DNA from: Enterococcus sp. ZJ1622
GTDB lineage: Bacteria > Bacillota > Bacilli > Lactobacillales > Enterococcaceae
Length of the DNA stretch: 52,581 bases
Assembly (NCBI RefSeq): GCF_011038845.1
Contig: NZ_JAAKDW010000017.1
Coordinates: forward strand, 1 to 52,581
Direction of reading: 5' to 3'
The notes under the pieces: model-generated
Database searches by the model: none
The model's input: the letters and a program-made list of their open reading frames with translations, nothing else
What the model was told of the DNA's origin: nothing
Made by a program: the position numbers and the translations under genes
In this document: one piece after another, positions 16,880 to 24,397 of the stretch
How positions within the stretch are numbered: position 1 is the stretch's first letter
Layout of the letters: each line of letters starts with the position of its first letter

Positions 16880-16996
16880 ATGACTAAAAGTACGCAAAGT
16901 ATCAAAAATGTTGCAAAATCTATTTTGATACCGTTTAAAAGAGGTGGAATAGGGCTATGGATCATTTATTTGATCATCGGTTTATTTTTTATATAG
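16880..16996 (+). CDS. Candidate 38-aa membrane peptide
   Basis: This frame encodes a basic N-terminal half (MTKSTQSIKNVAKSILIPFK) and a hydrophobic tail (GGIGLWIIYLIIGLFFI). It lies in a 720-base gap with no other gene. A perfect 9-bp inverted repeat (GTATCAAAA at 16899-16907, TTTTGATAC at 16923-16931) lies inside the frame. A terminator-like hairpin follows at 17125-17147. The ribosome site is weak (AAG only). The layout recalls small toxic or signalling membrane peptides, but no family is recognised and it may be chance. From 16997 to 17318 I see no other gene. Confidence 0.3.
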   Translation: MTKSTQSIKNVAKSILIPFKRGGIGLWIIYLIIGLFFI

Positions 16997-17124
16997 TTTA
17001 GTTTACATAATATATATTATACAAAGTAGATTCAAAGAGAACCAGAATACTATCAAACCACAATCAAACTGAATTTCACTCCAATTTTTGCTTTTTTCGA
17101 CTCGTGCAAAATTTTAAAATTATT

Positions 17125-17147
17125 TTGCAGGTTTCTCTGCAATTTTT
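17125..17147 (+). terminator. Terminator-like hairpin in the gap before ldh
   Basis: TTGCAG (17125-17130) pairs with CTGCAA (17137-17142), followed by TTTTT to 17147. It would end transcription on the plus strand, for instance of the candidate peptide at 16880. The stem is short. Confidence 0.4.
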
Positions 17148-17318
17148 GACGTAGATTTCACTTCGTGTTGTAAAATTTATGCTTATTTGCCAGATTTCTT
17201 TTTATAAGGACTCTGTGGGATTTCTTGAAAAATGATGTAAATCGTATCCTAGAATGAATTTTTAGTCTATAGTCCATATTTAGATTGCTATATTGATCGC
17301 TATCGAATTTCATACAAA

Positions 17319-17356
17319 AACAGCTCAAAACGTGCCTAAAAACGTTTTGAGCTGTT
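17319..17356 (-). terminator. Intrinsic terminator of ldh
   Basis: AACAGCTCAAAACG (17319-17332) pairs with CGTTTTGAGCTGTT (17343-17356), a perfect 14-bp stem. On the minus strand it is followed by a T run (17314-17318). Confidence 0.92.
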
Positions 17357-17382
17357 GCTGACTTGCTTCCATTTATAATGGT

Positions 17383-18327
17383 TTATAATACAGTATTTAA
17401 AACATTTCTCAATTCACTTACTGAACGTTCGAACATTTCTTTTTCTGGTTCGTTGATAGATAATTCAACAACTTCGCGTACGCCATTTTCGTCAACGATT
17501 GACGGTACACCAGTAAATATATCCTCTTCACCGTATTCACCCGTTAAGTAAGCGGAAACAGGCAATACGGCTTGTTCGTTGTTCAAGATTGCTTTTACGA
17601 TACGAGCTGTACTCATACCGATACCATAATAAGTCGCTTTTTTGCGATCGATGATTTCATATGCAGCATTACGTACTTTATCTGCAATGACATCTAATTC
17701 GTCTTGTGCGATTCGGTGATCTTTTTCTACGATCTCAAGGATTGGTTTTCCGCCGACTGTTGTGTGTGACCATGCAGCGACTTCTGAATCCCCATGTTCT
17801 CCTAGAATATACCCGTGGACGCTTCGTGGATCGACTTTCAGTTTCAAAGCGATTTCTTTACGGAATCTTGTTGTATCTAATGTTGTTCCAGTTCCGATCA
17901 CGCGAGAAGTTGGTAATCCAGATTCATTCCAAGCGATATACGTTAAAATATCTACAGGGTTTGATGCTACGACTATAACTCCGTCAAAACCGGAACCCAT
18001 GATTTCTTTGACGATTTGGCGCATGATTGACGCATTTGTTTTAACGAGATCCAAGCGAGATTGTCCTGGTTTCTGGTTGATCCCAGCAGTAATCACTACT
18101 AGATCTGCATCTTTACATTCTTCATAACCACCAGACCAGACAGCGACATTCTCATCGCCCCAAGCCATACCATCTAGAAGGTCTAATGCTTCTCCTTCTG
18201 CTTTTTCCTGATTCACATCGATCAAAACTAATTCATTAGAAATCCCTTGGTTGATCATTGCGTACGCGATACTTGTTCCGACGAAGCCAGTTCCGACGAT
18301 GACAACTTTACGACTTGTTTTTTTCAT
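17383..18327 (-). CDS. ldh: L-lactate dehydrogenase
   Basis: This 314-aa enzyme reduces pyruvate to L-lactate with NADH, regenerating NAD in fermentation. The NAD-binding site is VVIVGTGFVGTSIAYA near residue 7. The substrate and catalytic residues are in the Arg loop GQSRLDLVKTN, in DTTRFR and in GEHGDSEVAAW, which carries the proton-relay His. I start at ATG 18327; an ATG at 18348 itself overlaps the AAGGAG ribosome site. The family members in lactic acid bacteria may need fructose 1,6-bisphosphate; this is not visible here. It is a single-gene unit with its own promoter and terminator. Confidence 0.92.
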   Translation of the reverse strand: MKKTSRKVVIVGTGFVGTSIAYAMINQGISNELVLIDVNQEKAEGEALDLLDGMAWGDENVAVWSGGYEECKDADLVVITAGINQKPGQSRLDLVKTNASIMRQIVKEIMGSGFDGVIVVASNPVDILTYIAWNESGLPTSRVIGTGTTLDTTRFRKEIALKLKVDPRSVHGYILGEHGDSEVAAWSHTTVGGKPILEIVEKDHRIAQDELDVIADKVRNAAYEIIDRKKATYYGIGMSTARIVKAILNNEQAVLPVSAYLTGEYGEEDIFTGVPSIVDENGVREVVELSINEPEKEMFERSVSELRNVLNTVL

Positions 18328-18371
18328 GAATAAACAGCTCCTTTTCATCGTTTATTGTTATTTTCATGAAA

Positions 18372-18400
18372 ATTATATCGCCCTACTTGTCATTCATCAA
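18372..18400 (-). promoter_or_regulatory. Promoter of ldh
   Basis: Read on the minus strand, TTGATG (18400-18395) and TATAAT (18377-18372) are 17 bases apart. The palindrome TTTTCATGAAAA (18361-18372) touches the -10 box, and an imperfect A/T-rich inverted repeat (18400-18430) lies just upstream of the -35 box; either could be an operator. Confidence 0.75.
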
Positions 18401-18452
18401 TATAATAATAGTTATAGTTACTATTATATTTTTTTATAGATAATTTTCTTTC

Positions 18453-18692
18453 TTAAAAGCGCAAGACAGCTATGTTATAAATGATCAATCCCATGTAAGC
18501 AGCTAAAATCAGAAGGAAAATCAATGCTAAAACCAGTGGCCAAATACTTGCTGTCTTCTTTTTATCGAAACTATATACAGGTTTCGGTCGCTTGATCAAT
18601 GAGTATAAAATTAAACAAAAGATCAGTATCCATAATAAGAAACCGATTGCCCCCAACCCTAAGATATCTTCATTTACGATGGCGATTCCCAT
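18453..18692 (-). CDS. Small two-helix membrane protein (cluster gene 4)
   Basis: This 79-aa protein has two hydrophobic segments (about residues 10-35 and 50-75) joined by a short basic loop KRPKPVYSFDKKK. I start at ATG 18692, nine bases behind AAGGGTGA. Its start overlaps the end of the 62-aa gene upstream by 19 bases, which suggests coupled translation. I do not recognise the family. It is the last of four small genes on this strand. Confidence 0.6.
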   Translation of the reverse strand: MGIAIVNEDILGLGAIGFLLWILIFCLILYSLIKRPKPVYSFDKKKTASIWPLVLALIFLLILAAYMGLIIYNIAVLRF

Positions 18693-18862
18693 GCGACAAC
18701 GATCACCCTTTCTCCTTGTGTACTGCACAAAAATCTTGAGACAGGATCATAGAGCATCTTGCCATCTTTATGGACGAAATAAAGAAAAAGTGCTTCATCG
18801 AACAAGTCAAAAAAGCAGAGATTGACAGAAAATAATTCTTCTATACTGTGGAACGGGATCAA
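18674..18862 (-). CDS. 62-aa hypothetical protein (cluster gene 3)
   Basis: The frame starts at TTG 18862, with GAGGTG nine bases upstream, and ends inside the next gene. The product has an aromatic-rich core (ELFSVNLCFFDLFDEALFLYF) followed by VHKDGKMLYDP and a second strand-like part GERVIVVAWESPS. It looks soluble rather than membrane-spanning. The non-ATG start makes it easy to miss. Overlap with the following gene and a 23-base gap to the preceding one support that it is real. Family unknown. Confidence 0.45.
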   Translation of the reverse strand: MIPFHSIEELFSVNLCFFDLFDEALFLYFVHKDGKMLYDPVSRFLCSTQGERVIVVAWESPS

Positions 18863-18885
18863 TGCTATGCACCTCGCAGCAATTT

Positions 18886-19209
18886 TTATTTCGTTTTAGT
18901 GTAGACATTTTTCTTTAATTCATCTGTATCCGTAATCCCTTTTTCATAATTCTCTCTGATTGTCTCCTGCTGTTTTTTATACGAGGCAGATAATTGCTTT
19001 TTGAATCTTCGTCTATTGCGTCGGTGACCGCCTCCCGATAAGTACTCGATCAAGCGTTTCACGATAACAACGAACAAATAGATAGCAAAAAAGATTGAAA
19101 GCCCATAACGAAGCAAGTACATAATAATAAAATGAAAGAAATATAAATTGGCATCGATTTGGGCAACTAAACGACTGTTCAAAAAGGCAGAAACAATTTC
19201 TACATACAT
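18886..19209 (-). CDS. Membrane protein with basic tail (cluster gene 2)
   Basis: This 107-aa protein has a long hydrophobic region (about residues 23-50), then a strongly basic stretch GGGHRRNRRRFKKQ and a charged, helical C-terminus, probably cytoplasmic. ATG 19209 follows GAGGTG. No family is recognised. The basic cluster after the membrane part fixes an inside orientation by the positive-inside rule. It lies 56 bases after gene 1 and 23 bases before gene 3. Confidence 0.6.
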   Translation of the reverse strand: MYVEIVSAFLNSRLVAQIDANLYFFHFIIMYLLRYGLSIFFAIYLFVVIVKRLIEYLSGGGHRRNRRRFKKQLSASYKKQQETIRENYEKGITDTDELKKNVYTKTK

Positions 19210-19265
19210 TCATTTACACCTCATATTGAATTTGATAAAACGTCTCGTGATACTCTTCATACGAA

Positions 19266-19496
19266 TTATTTATAGCGTTTATATTGACTTTGTTTACTTT
19301 GATTCTTGGACACAGGTCTCTTTGCGCTTGGATTTGTCGTCATTTTTTTCCCTAGCATCAAGGCAAGTATGACAATAATGAATATCCCTGCTAAAATGAC
19401 GATCATATGTTTCGATAAGTATTCAGAGAACAATGCAAGAAGATCTGTTTGTCCGACTACACGATCAGTTAGAAGTCTTACCCAAATTTGTCCCAC
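19266..19496 (-). CDS. Small single-span membrane protein (cluster gene 1)
   Basis: This 76-aa protein begins at GTG 19496 behind GAGGAGGGG. It has an N-terminal part of about 28 residues, one membrane segment (KHMIVILAGIFIIVILALML) and a basic, Lys/Gln/Ser-rich tail. It is the first of four small minus-strand genes. Only 40 bases separate it from a plus-strand gene at 19537, so its promoter must lie inside that gene if it has one. Function unknown. Confidence 0.6.
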   Translation of the reverse strand: MGQIWVRLLTDRVVGQTDLLALFSEYLSKHMIVILAGIFIIVILALMLGKKMTTNPSAKRPVSKNQSKQSQYKRYK

Positions 19497-19536
19497 CGTC
19501 TTCCCCTCCTCTCTTTCTAGTTGGGAAGTGAATATT

Positions 19537-19827
19537 ATGAAGAATAAGTCCAGTGGTTCATCTTGGATAAACTATGTCTTTTTGACTGTACTCTATTTTT
19601 TTCTGCCACGTGTCCAATTGACAATGGATTCCCACCTATGGACGCTAATCTTCCAAATTAGAAAGATCAGCGTATCTATCATCACTGTATGCTTACTAGT
19701 GAGTATTTATCAAATGAAGAGAAGTCACAAATGGAAACGGCCATTACTAAAACATCTATTTATAGCAACTTATCTCCTATATTGTGCCATGAACTTTTTT
19801 CTTCTTCTCTTGATTGAGTTTAGTTAA
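19537..19827 (+). CDS. Hypothetical three-span membrane protein
   Basis: This frame from ATG 19537 encodes 96 aa with about three hydrophobic segments separated by basic loops (KRSHKWKRPLLKH). A weak GGGAAG site precedes the ATG; GTG 19528 is an alternative start. It is divergent from the small minus-strand genes, with very little space between, which is unusual for two active genes. The alternation of basic loops and hydrophobic spans argues for a real membrane protein. Family unknown. Confidence 0.45.
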   Translation: MKNKSSGSSWINYVFLTVLYFFLPRVQLTMDSHLWTLIFQIRKISVSIITVCLLVSIYQMKRSHKWKRPLLKHLFIATYLLYCAMNFFLLLLIEFS

Positions 19828-19999
19828 AAGGCAAGATCGTGATTACTTCCGATCGATCAGGTGGAACAGTGATGATGAACGGCAGAATCTACCCTCTTCT
19901 AGAAAAACAAGCGCTTATCTTAGAAAGCAAATCAAAAACAAACGTATAGATATAGAAGAAAAACTGCTTGTGGCATTAGGTTGTGAAAATTCCGATTAG
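19814..19999 (+). CDS. Possible small basic protein, low support
   Basis: A frame from TTG 19814 overlaps the end of the previous gene by 14 bases and encodes 61 aa, rich in Arg, Lys, Asp and Ser, ending EEKLLVALGCENSD. No proper ribosome site is visible. Another frame with GTG 19842 and AAAAGG before it gives a 36-aa product over the same bases. I cannot decide between them; the region may hold only one small gene or a decayed one. Confidence 0.25.
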   Translation: MSLVKRQDRDYFRSIRWNSDDERQNLPSSRKTSAYLRKQIKNKRIDIEEKLLVALGCENSD

Positions 20000-20105
20000 T
20001 TTCGAGTATTAAGAAAAAACTTGTGAAAATTTCTTCTTATTTATTGAAACTGACCACTTCTGTCACAACCTTATTGTCCAAGCAGTTTTTTATCTTAAAG
20101 CTCGC

Positions 20106-21479
20106 TTAATTCTGTTCTTTAGGAACTACGTTTGTGCTTTTATCGGTAAAAAAGAAGCTAGATAACACAACAAGCAAAAAGAATCCGATGATCCCGACTA
20201 CAAGTGCTAGCTGTCCGTATTCCCCTAATTTTCCTAATAGCAGACCAGGGACCAGATAATCTGTATCTGCAAAGGTAGAAGAAGCAATCTGCAAATCACC
20301 GAGCACTGGTAAAATGAATAACGGTAGCCAGCTGATCAGCAAGCCATTGAATGCTGAACCTAAGATCGCCCCTCTTCGTCCGCCAGTCGAATTGCCGAAA
20401 ACCCCGGAGGCCGCTCCGCAAAAGAAATGTCCGACTACACCTGGAATGATCACTGTCGTTTTCAATCCGATCATCGCAAGCATCGATAGCGTCCCTACTA
20501 GAAAGCTGACAAAAAAGCCGATCAATACAGCATTTGGCGCATATGGAAAGACGATCGGAACGTCTAACGCTGGTTTTGAATTTGGCACTAGCTTCTTCGC
20601 GATCCCTTGGAAGGCAGGGACAATCTCGGCTAATACCATTCGTACGCCTTGAAGGACGATGACGAATCCAGCGGTAAATGTTCCAGCCTGGATCAAAGCA
20701 AAAATCACTGCGTTATCGCCATTGCTCAATTCACTTTCAACAAATCCAGGTCCTGCTAGCAAGGCTAAGGCGACATAGACGATCGACATCAATAGCATGA
20801 TGGAAACTGTTGAATCTCGCAAAAAACTAAAGCTTTTCGGGATACGGATCGTTTCTGTCGAATGCTCTTTATTGCCGAAAAACTTTCCGATCCATCCGCT
20901 TGAAGCATACCCGATATTTCCTGTATGCCCTAGCGCGACTTGGTCATTCCCAGTGATATTTTTCATAAATGGCTGACAAAGTGCTGGAGTGATGGTCAGC
21001 AATGTTCCTTCGAAGATCCCGCCTAACAAAATCATCCAAAGATCAGGCTCAAATCCGGCACTTACAAGGATCACAGCTGTTAGACATGAGACGTAAAGCA
21101 TTGCCTGCCCTGTTAAAAAAATGAATTTATAGCGGGTAAAACGAGCAAGCAAGATGTTCACGATCATCCCAACTAGCATGATCAGCGCAGTGGGCGTACC
21201 GAATTTTTGCAAAGCGATCGCGACCACTGCTTCATTGCTCGGTACGACTCCTTGTGTATGGAGCGCCGTTTGGAACATAGATGCAAAAGGGGTCAGTGAG
21301 TTGCTGATCAATACTGCCCCGCCGATCAGTACGAGGAAACCGACAAATGTCTTGATTGTTCCTTGGATGACTTCAGAAAGCTTTTTCTTTTGCAAAACCA
21401 ACCCTAATAGCGCAATCAGCGAAACGAGAATGGAGGGCTGGCTGACGATCGAAACAAATAAATTGAGTAACTTATCCAT
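20106..21479 (-). CDS. PTS ascorbate-family IIC component (UlaA-like)
   Basis: This 457-aa membrane protein of the SgaT/UlaA family has about ten to eleven hydrophobic segments and the family strings LIGGAVLISNSLTPF, QPFMKNITGNDQVALGHTGNIGY and FCGAASGVFGNSTGGRRGA. It carries the sugar across the membrane while the EIIB passes on phosphate. ATG 21479 follows a GGAGG site and lies 20 bases after the IIB gene. No sugar-catabolic genes follow, so the substrate may be ascorbate or a different carbohydrate acid; only the family is certain. Confidence 0.85.
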   Translation of the reverse strand: MDKLLNLFVSIVSQPSILVSLIALLGLVLQKKKLSEVIQGTIKTFVGFLVLIGGAVLISNSLTPFASMFQTALHTQGVVPSNEAVVAIALQKFGTPTALIMLVGMIVNILLARFTRYKFIFLTGQAMLYVSCLTAVILVSAGFEPDLWMILLGGIFEGTLLTITPALCQPFMKNITGNDQVALGHTGNIGYASSGWIGKFFGNKEHSTETIRIPKSFSFLRDSTVSIMLLMSIVYVALALLAGPGFVESELSNGDNAVIFALIQAGTFTAGFVIVLQGVRMVLAEIVPAFQGIAKKLVPNSKPALDVPIVFPYAPNAVLIGFFVSFLVGTLSMLAMIGLKTTVIIPGVVGHFFCGAASGVFGNSTGGRRGAILGSAFNGLLISWLPLFILPVLGDLQIASSTFADTDYLVPGLLLGKLGEYGQLALVVGIIGFFLLVVLSSFFFTDKSTNVVPKEQN

Positions 21480-21499
21480 TGAGATTCCTCCTTGAGTGA

Positions 21500-21784
21500 T
21501 TAGTTTTCAGCAATGATCTGTTCTACTTTCTCTTTGACTTCTTCACTATCGATGATCGACTGAAGCAAAATGAGTTTTTCTTCAGGTATCGCAGTCAACG
21601 TGTCTTTTAAGGAATGTTCGATGAAAAAGTAATCGGCCATGTCACTTGAGACACTTCCTACATCCGTATGGCTGACTTCGAATCGTTCTAGATCTGCTCC
21701 TGTATCGGCTAATGCCTGTTTGATATTCATTTCCACCATAAAACTTGTTCCTAGTCCACTTTGACATACTGCTAAGATTTTCAT
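21500..21784 (-). CDS. PTS ascorbate-family IIB component (UlaB-like)
   Basis: This 94-aa protein is an EIIB of the lactose/ascorbate class. The phosphorylated Cys is residue 7 in ILAVCQSGLGTSFM, with the P-loop-like turn after it. It takes phosphate from the EIIA domain and gives it to the sugar in IIC. Its start is only one base after the stop of the regulator-EIIA gene, showing tight coupling. Confidence 0.87.
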   Translation of the reverse strand: MKILAVCQSGLGTSFMVEMNIKQALADTGADLERFEVSHTDVGSVSSDMADYFFIEHSLKDTLTAIPEEKLILLQSIIDSEEVKEKVEQIIAEN

Positions 21785-21785
21785 G

Positions 21786-23807
21786 TTATTCGTCTCCTTT
21801 TTTGATGATTTCTAGAATCTCCTGTTTGTTCTGTGCAGCTAATAAAGCTTGAAGGTTTTCTTTACGAGAAAGCAATCTGGTCAGATTGGCTAAGGCACGC
21901 AAATGCGCTTCATTATCGATAGCCGCCAAACAAATGAACAAGCTGATCGGGTGTTTTGGATCATCGGCTAGATCGACGGGCTCATTCAATTTCAATAATG
22001 ACATCCCGACTTCCTTTACGCCATCTTCCGGCCGAGCATGAGGCAAGGCGATATGGTCGCCAATATGGATAAAAGCACCATACTGTTTGACTCGTTCGAT
22101 CATTGCTTGGACATAGGATTCTTCGATTTTATAGGTAAGAAGCAATGGCTGTGCCGCTTTTGTAATGGCTTCTTCCCAGTTAGGCAGATGATCGGTCAGT
22201 TGGATCATTTCTTCAGATAATAATTCAGATAACATAGGGCGACAGTCCTCCTTTTTTTCGAGTAATTTGTTCATTTTGCGATTCAATACTTGGTAGAGCT
22301 TTTGTTCATCGACGCCTTCTTTGAATTCGATATATGGCAGTAAAGCCTTTACTAATTCATTGGCTGGAGGGAGTGAGAATCCGGGGATCAGCCAATCTCT
22401 CTGGACTTGATTGATCAATCGGTTCTTTTCCAAGTCACTCATGATCGGTCGCAAAAGATAAAGAGACTTTCTTTGATCGCTAAGGGTGATCGGAACGGTC
22501 GAGAAGATGATATCATAGCTGGTTTCTTCGATTTCATGCAGTCGGTCCACAGAGTTGGTTTCTGTAAAGAGGATCGTCGGGAACAACTGCTGCAGTTCAT
22601 TTTTTAAAATCACTGAAGAACTGACCCCACTTGGACAGACGATGATGGCTTTGACCTTTTTTTGCGTGGTCTGACTTTGGGCTTTACGGATTTCTCCGCC
22701 AAATAAAATCGTGAAATAACCGACTTCTTCTTCTGGGATACTCTTTCCTATACATTCTTCTAGAGGAAGCAACGCTTTTTTAGTCAATTCAAAGATCGAA
22801 GCATACTGCTGTTTGATCTGTGTGATCATCACATTAGGTAAATCAAATGAATAAGAGATCCTGAAATACGCGGGAACTAGATGATAAAAGAAATTTGTCA
22901 ATAATTCTCGAAAAGATTCGAATTCCACTGCCATCAGCGATTCCATTCGATGGATCACTTCTGAAGAACGATCAAGTAAAAAGTCCAGAGAACTGTCCCG
23001 TATATCCCCTTGGACCACCGTCGCTAGACATAGAGCGAAAAAGAGGATCTCTGTCTCAGATAGTTTTTCTTCCATCAGAGGAGTTAAAACAGATCTGCTG
23101 AGCGCTGAGACATTCAATGAAGCGAGCAATGCCGGATTTTCTATTTCTTCCAAGGGAATCGTTGCGATCCGCTTCTTGGTCATTGCCAGGAAATAAGCCA
23201 GTTCATCTACTCGGTTTGGTGCAAATTGCAGATCGGAACCATCAAGTGCCAAGCCGAGAATCTCTCTTGTTTCTGCGTAGCAATCCAGAGCGATCGTCGC
23301 TGTCCAAAATGCTAATCCGAATCTTCCATTACGTGTCTGCATCAGATGAGCCACTAGATTTTTTGCTTTTCTCCGTAGGGCAAACTCTGAGCCTTTCAGT
23401 ACGAACCCGGATCTTCTCGTGTAATCCAGGTGAAGCTCTTCTGAAGCGATCTCTTGTCTGATTTTTTTGATATCCGTTAGAATTGTGCCTTTTGATACTT
23501 TCAGAAAGTCTTGGAAATGAAAAACAGAAAGTGTTTCAGCTTTGGAATAAACCAACAAATATATGAGTGCTCTTCGTTCTTTTTCTGTATAGACGATTTC
23601 AGCATGTGAAATACCTGAAACCTGTTCTGCCCATTCAAACGGACGGACATTTCTCACATAGATTTTTTCTTGATCCATATATTCAGTAAAAGGTCGTACT
23701 TGCTCCATCGCCTCCTTTTTTGGCAGTCCTATGATTCGTGCAGCTGTAGTTATCGCTACTTCTTTGTCGGCAAAAGCTTTCAGGAGATAACTGATTCTTT
23801 CATTCAC
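21786..23807 (-). CDS. PRD-containing BglG/MtlR-type regulator with fused EIIA
   Basis: This 673-aa protein has an N-terminal helix-turn-helix (about 1-140), two PTS regulation domains (about 170-380), an EIIB-like domain with Cys about 391 (IIVCPSGVSSS) and a C-terminal EIIA domain with active His about 590 (IALPHARPEDG). The last domain most likely supplies EIIA for the adjacent IIB and IIC, since no separate IIA gene exists. Phosphorylation of PRD histidines would link transcription of the operon to sugar supply. I start at GTG 23807, behind AGGAGG; the frame is open upstream to 23933 without a ribosome site. Confidence 0.85.
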   Translation of the reverse strand: MNERISYLLKAFADKEVAITTAARIIGLPKKEAMEQVRPFTEYMDQEKIYVRNVRPFEWAEQVSGISHAEIVYTEKERRALIYLLVYSKAETLSVFHFQDFLKVSKGTILTDIKKIRQEIASEELHLDYTRRSGFVLKGSEFALRRKAKNLVAHLMQTRNGRFGLAFWTATIALDCYAETREILGLALDGSDLQFAPNRVDELAYFLAMTKKRIATIPLEEIENPALLASLNVSALSRSVLTPLMEEKLSETEILFFALCLATVVQGDIRDSSLDFLLDRSSEVIHRMESLMAVEFESFRELLTNFFYHLVPAYFRISYSFDLPNVMITQIKQQYASIFELTKKALLPLEECIGKSIPEEEVGYFTILFGGEIRKAQSQTTQKKVKAIIVCPSGVSSSVILKNELQQLFPTILFTETNSVDRLHEIEETSYDIIFSTVPITLSDQRKSLYLLRPIMSDLEKNRLINQVQRDWLIPGFSLPPANELVKALLPYIEFKEGVDEQKLYQVLNRKMNKLLEKKEDCRPMLSELLSEEMIQLTDHLPNWEEAITKAAQPLLLTYKIEESYVQAMIERVKQYGAFIHIGDHIALPHARPEDGVKEVGMSLLKLNEPVDLADDPKHPISLFICLAAIDNEAHLRALANLTRLLSRKENLQALLAAQNKQEILEIIKKGDE

Positions 23808-23965
23808 TTGCTGTCCACCTCCTAGTTGTATTCTAATATGATAACGCTTTAAAAACGAGGGTCGTTGGGTACAAATCCCTGTTATGTTTTTCTTTTGATT
23901 GTACCGAAGCTGTTTGTTTGGCACTTTACGCACGGAATGCTTTTTGCTGAAGGATTGCCCGTTAA

Positions 23966-23998
23966 ATAAAAAAGCGGGAGACTTGATGTCCCCCGCTC
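23966..23998 (-). terminator. Intrinsic terminator of the 99-aa repeat gene
   Basis: AGCGGG (23973-23978) and CCCGCT (23992-23997) close a GC-rich hairpin. On the minus strand it is followed by a T run (23967-23972). It ends the small gene at 24019-24318. Confidence 0.8.
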
Positions 23999-24018
23999 CT
24001 CATAGTAAATAGATAAGA

Positions 24019-24318
24019 TTAGTGCTTATGCTTGTTTTTCGATGTCACATCTTCAACTTTTTCTTTGACATCTTCTACGAGTTTTTCGATTTCTTTTTCG
24101 AAGCGACTCGCTTCTTTAGGTTCTTCTTCTTCCACAGAATTCGAACCGGACAAAGCAGGCTCTTTGTGAGTTGTTTCATCGGAGTTCGTGCCTGCCAAGG
24201 ATTCCTCTTTATGCTCTGTTTCACCTGAATTCGTCCCTGCTAACGCTACGTCCTCATCCGTTTTAGGTGCCATTGAGCCTCGCAGACGTTTGTGTTTTTC
24301 ACCGTCATAATTTGTCAT
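24019..24318 (-). CDS. Small hydrophilic repeat protein, unknown function
   Basis: This 99-aa protein has no signal peptide and no membrane segment. Residues about 25-70 hold three degenerate 15-residue repeats: ALAGTNSGETEHKEE, SLAGTNSDETTHKEP and ALSGSNSVEEEEPKE. The C-terminus is a charged helix (FEKEIEKLVEDVKEKVEDV) ending in KNKHKH. It is very acidic in the middle and probably disordered. A good GAGGA site precedes ATG 24318. I do not recognise a family. It is a single-gene unit with its own terminator; such proteins are often stress-induced, but that is only a guess. Confidence 0.65.
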   Translation of the reverse strand: MTNYDGEKHKRLRGSMAPKTDEDVALAGTNSGETEHKEESLAGTNSDETTHKEPALSGSNSVEEEEPKEASRFEKEIEKLVEDVKEKVEDVTSKNKHKH

Positions 24319-24397
24319 AAAAGTTCCTCCTCATGTTCCTCTTCTTTTCTATAGTACAATAAGAAGAAATGAGCGTCAAAACACAAGGCCGTTTCCA

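Noticed and set aside
19306-19536. Plus-strand coding region upstream of 19537
   Set aside because: It is the antisense of the minus-strand gene at 19266-19496, which has a good ribosome site; only the part from 19537 on looks like protein.
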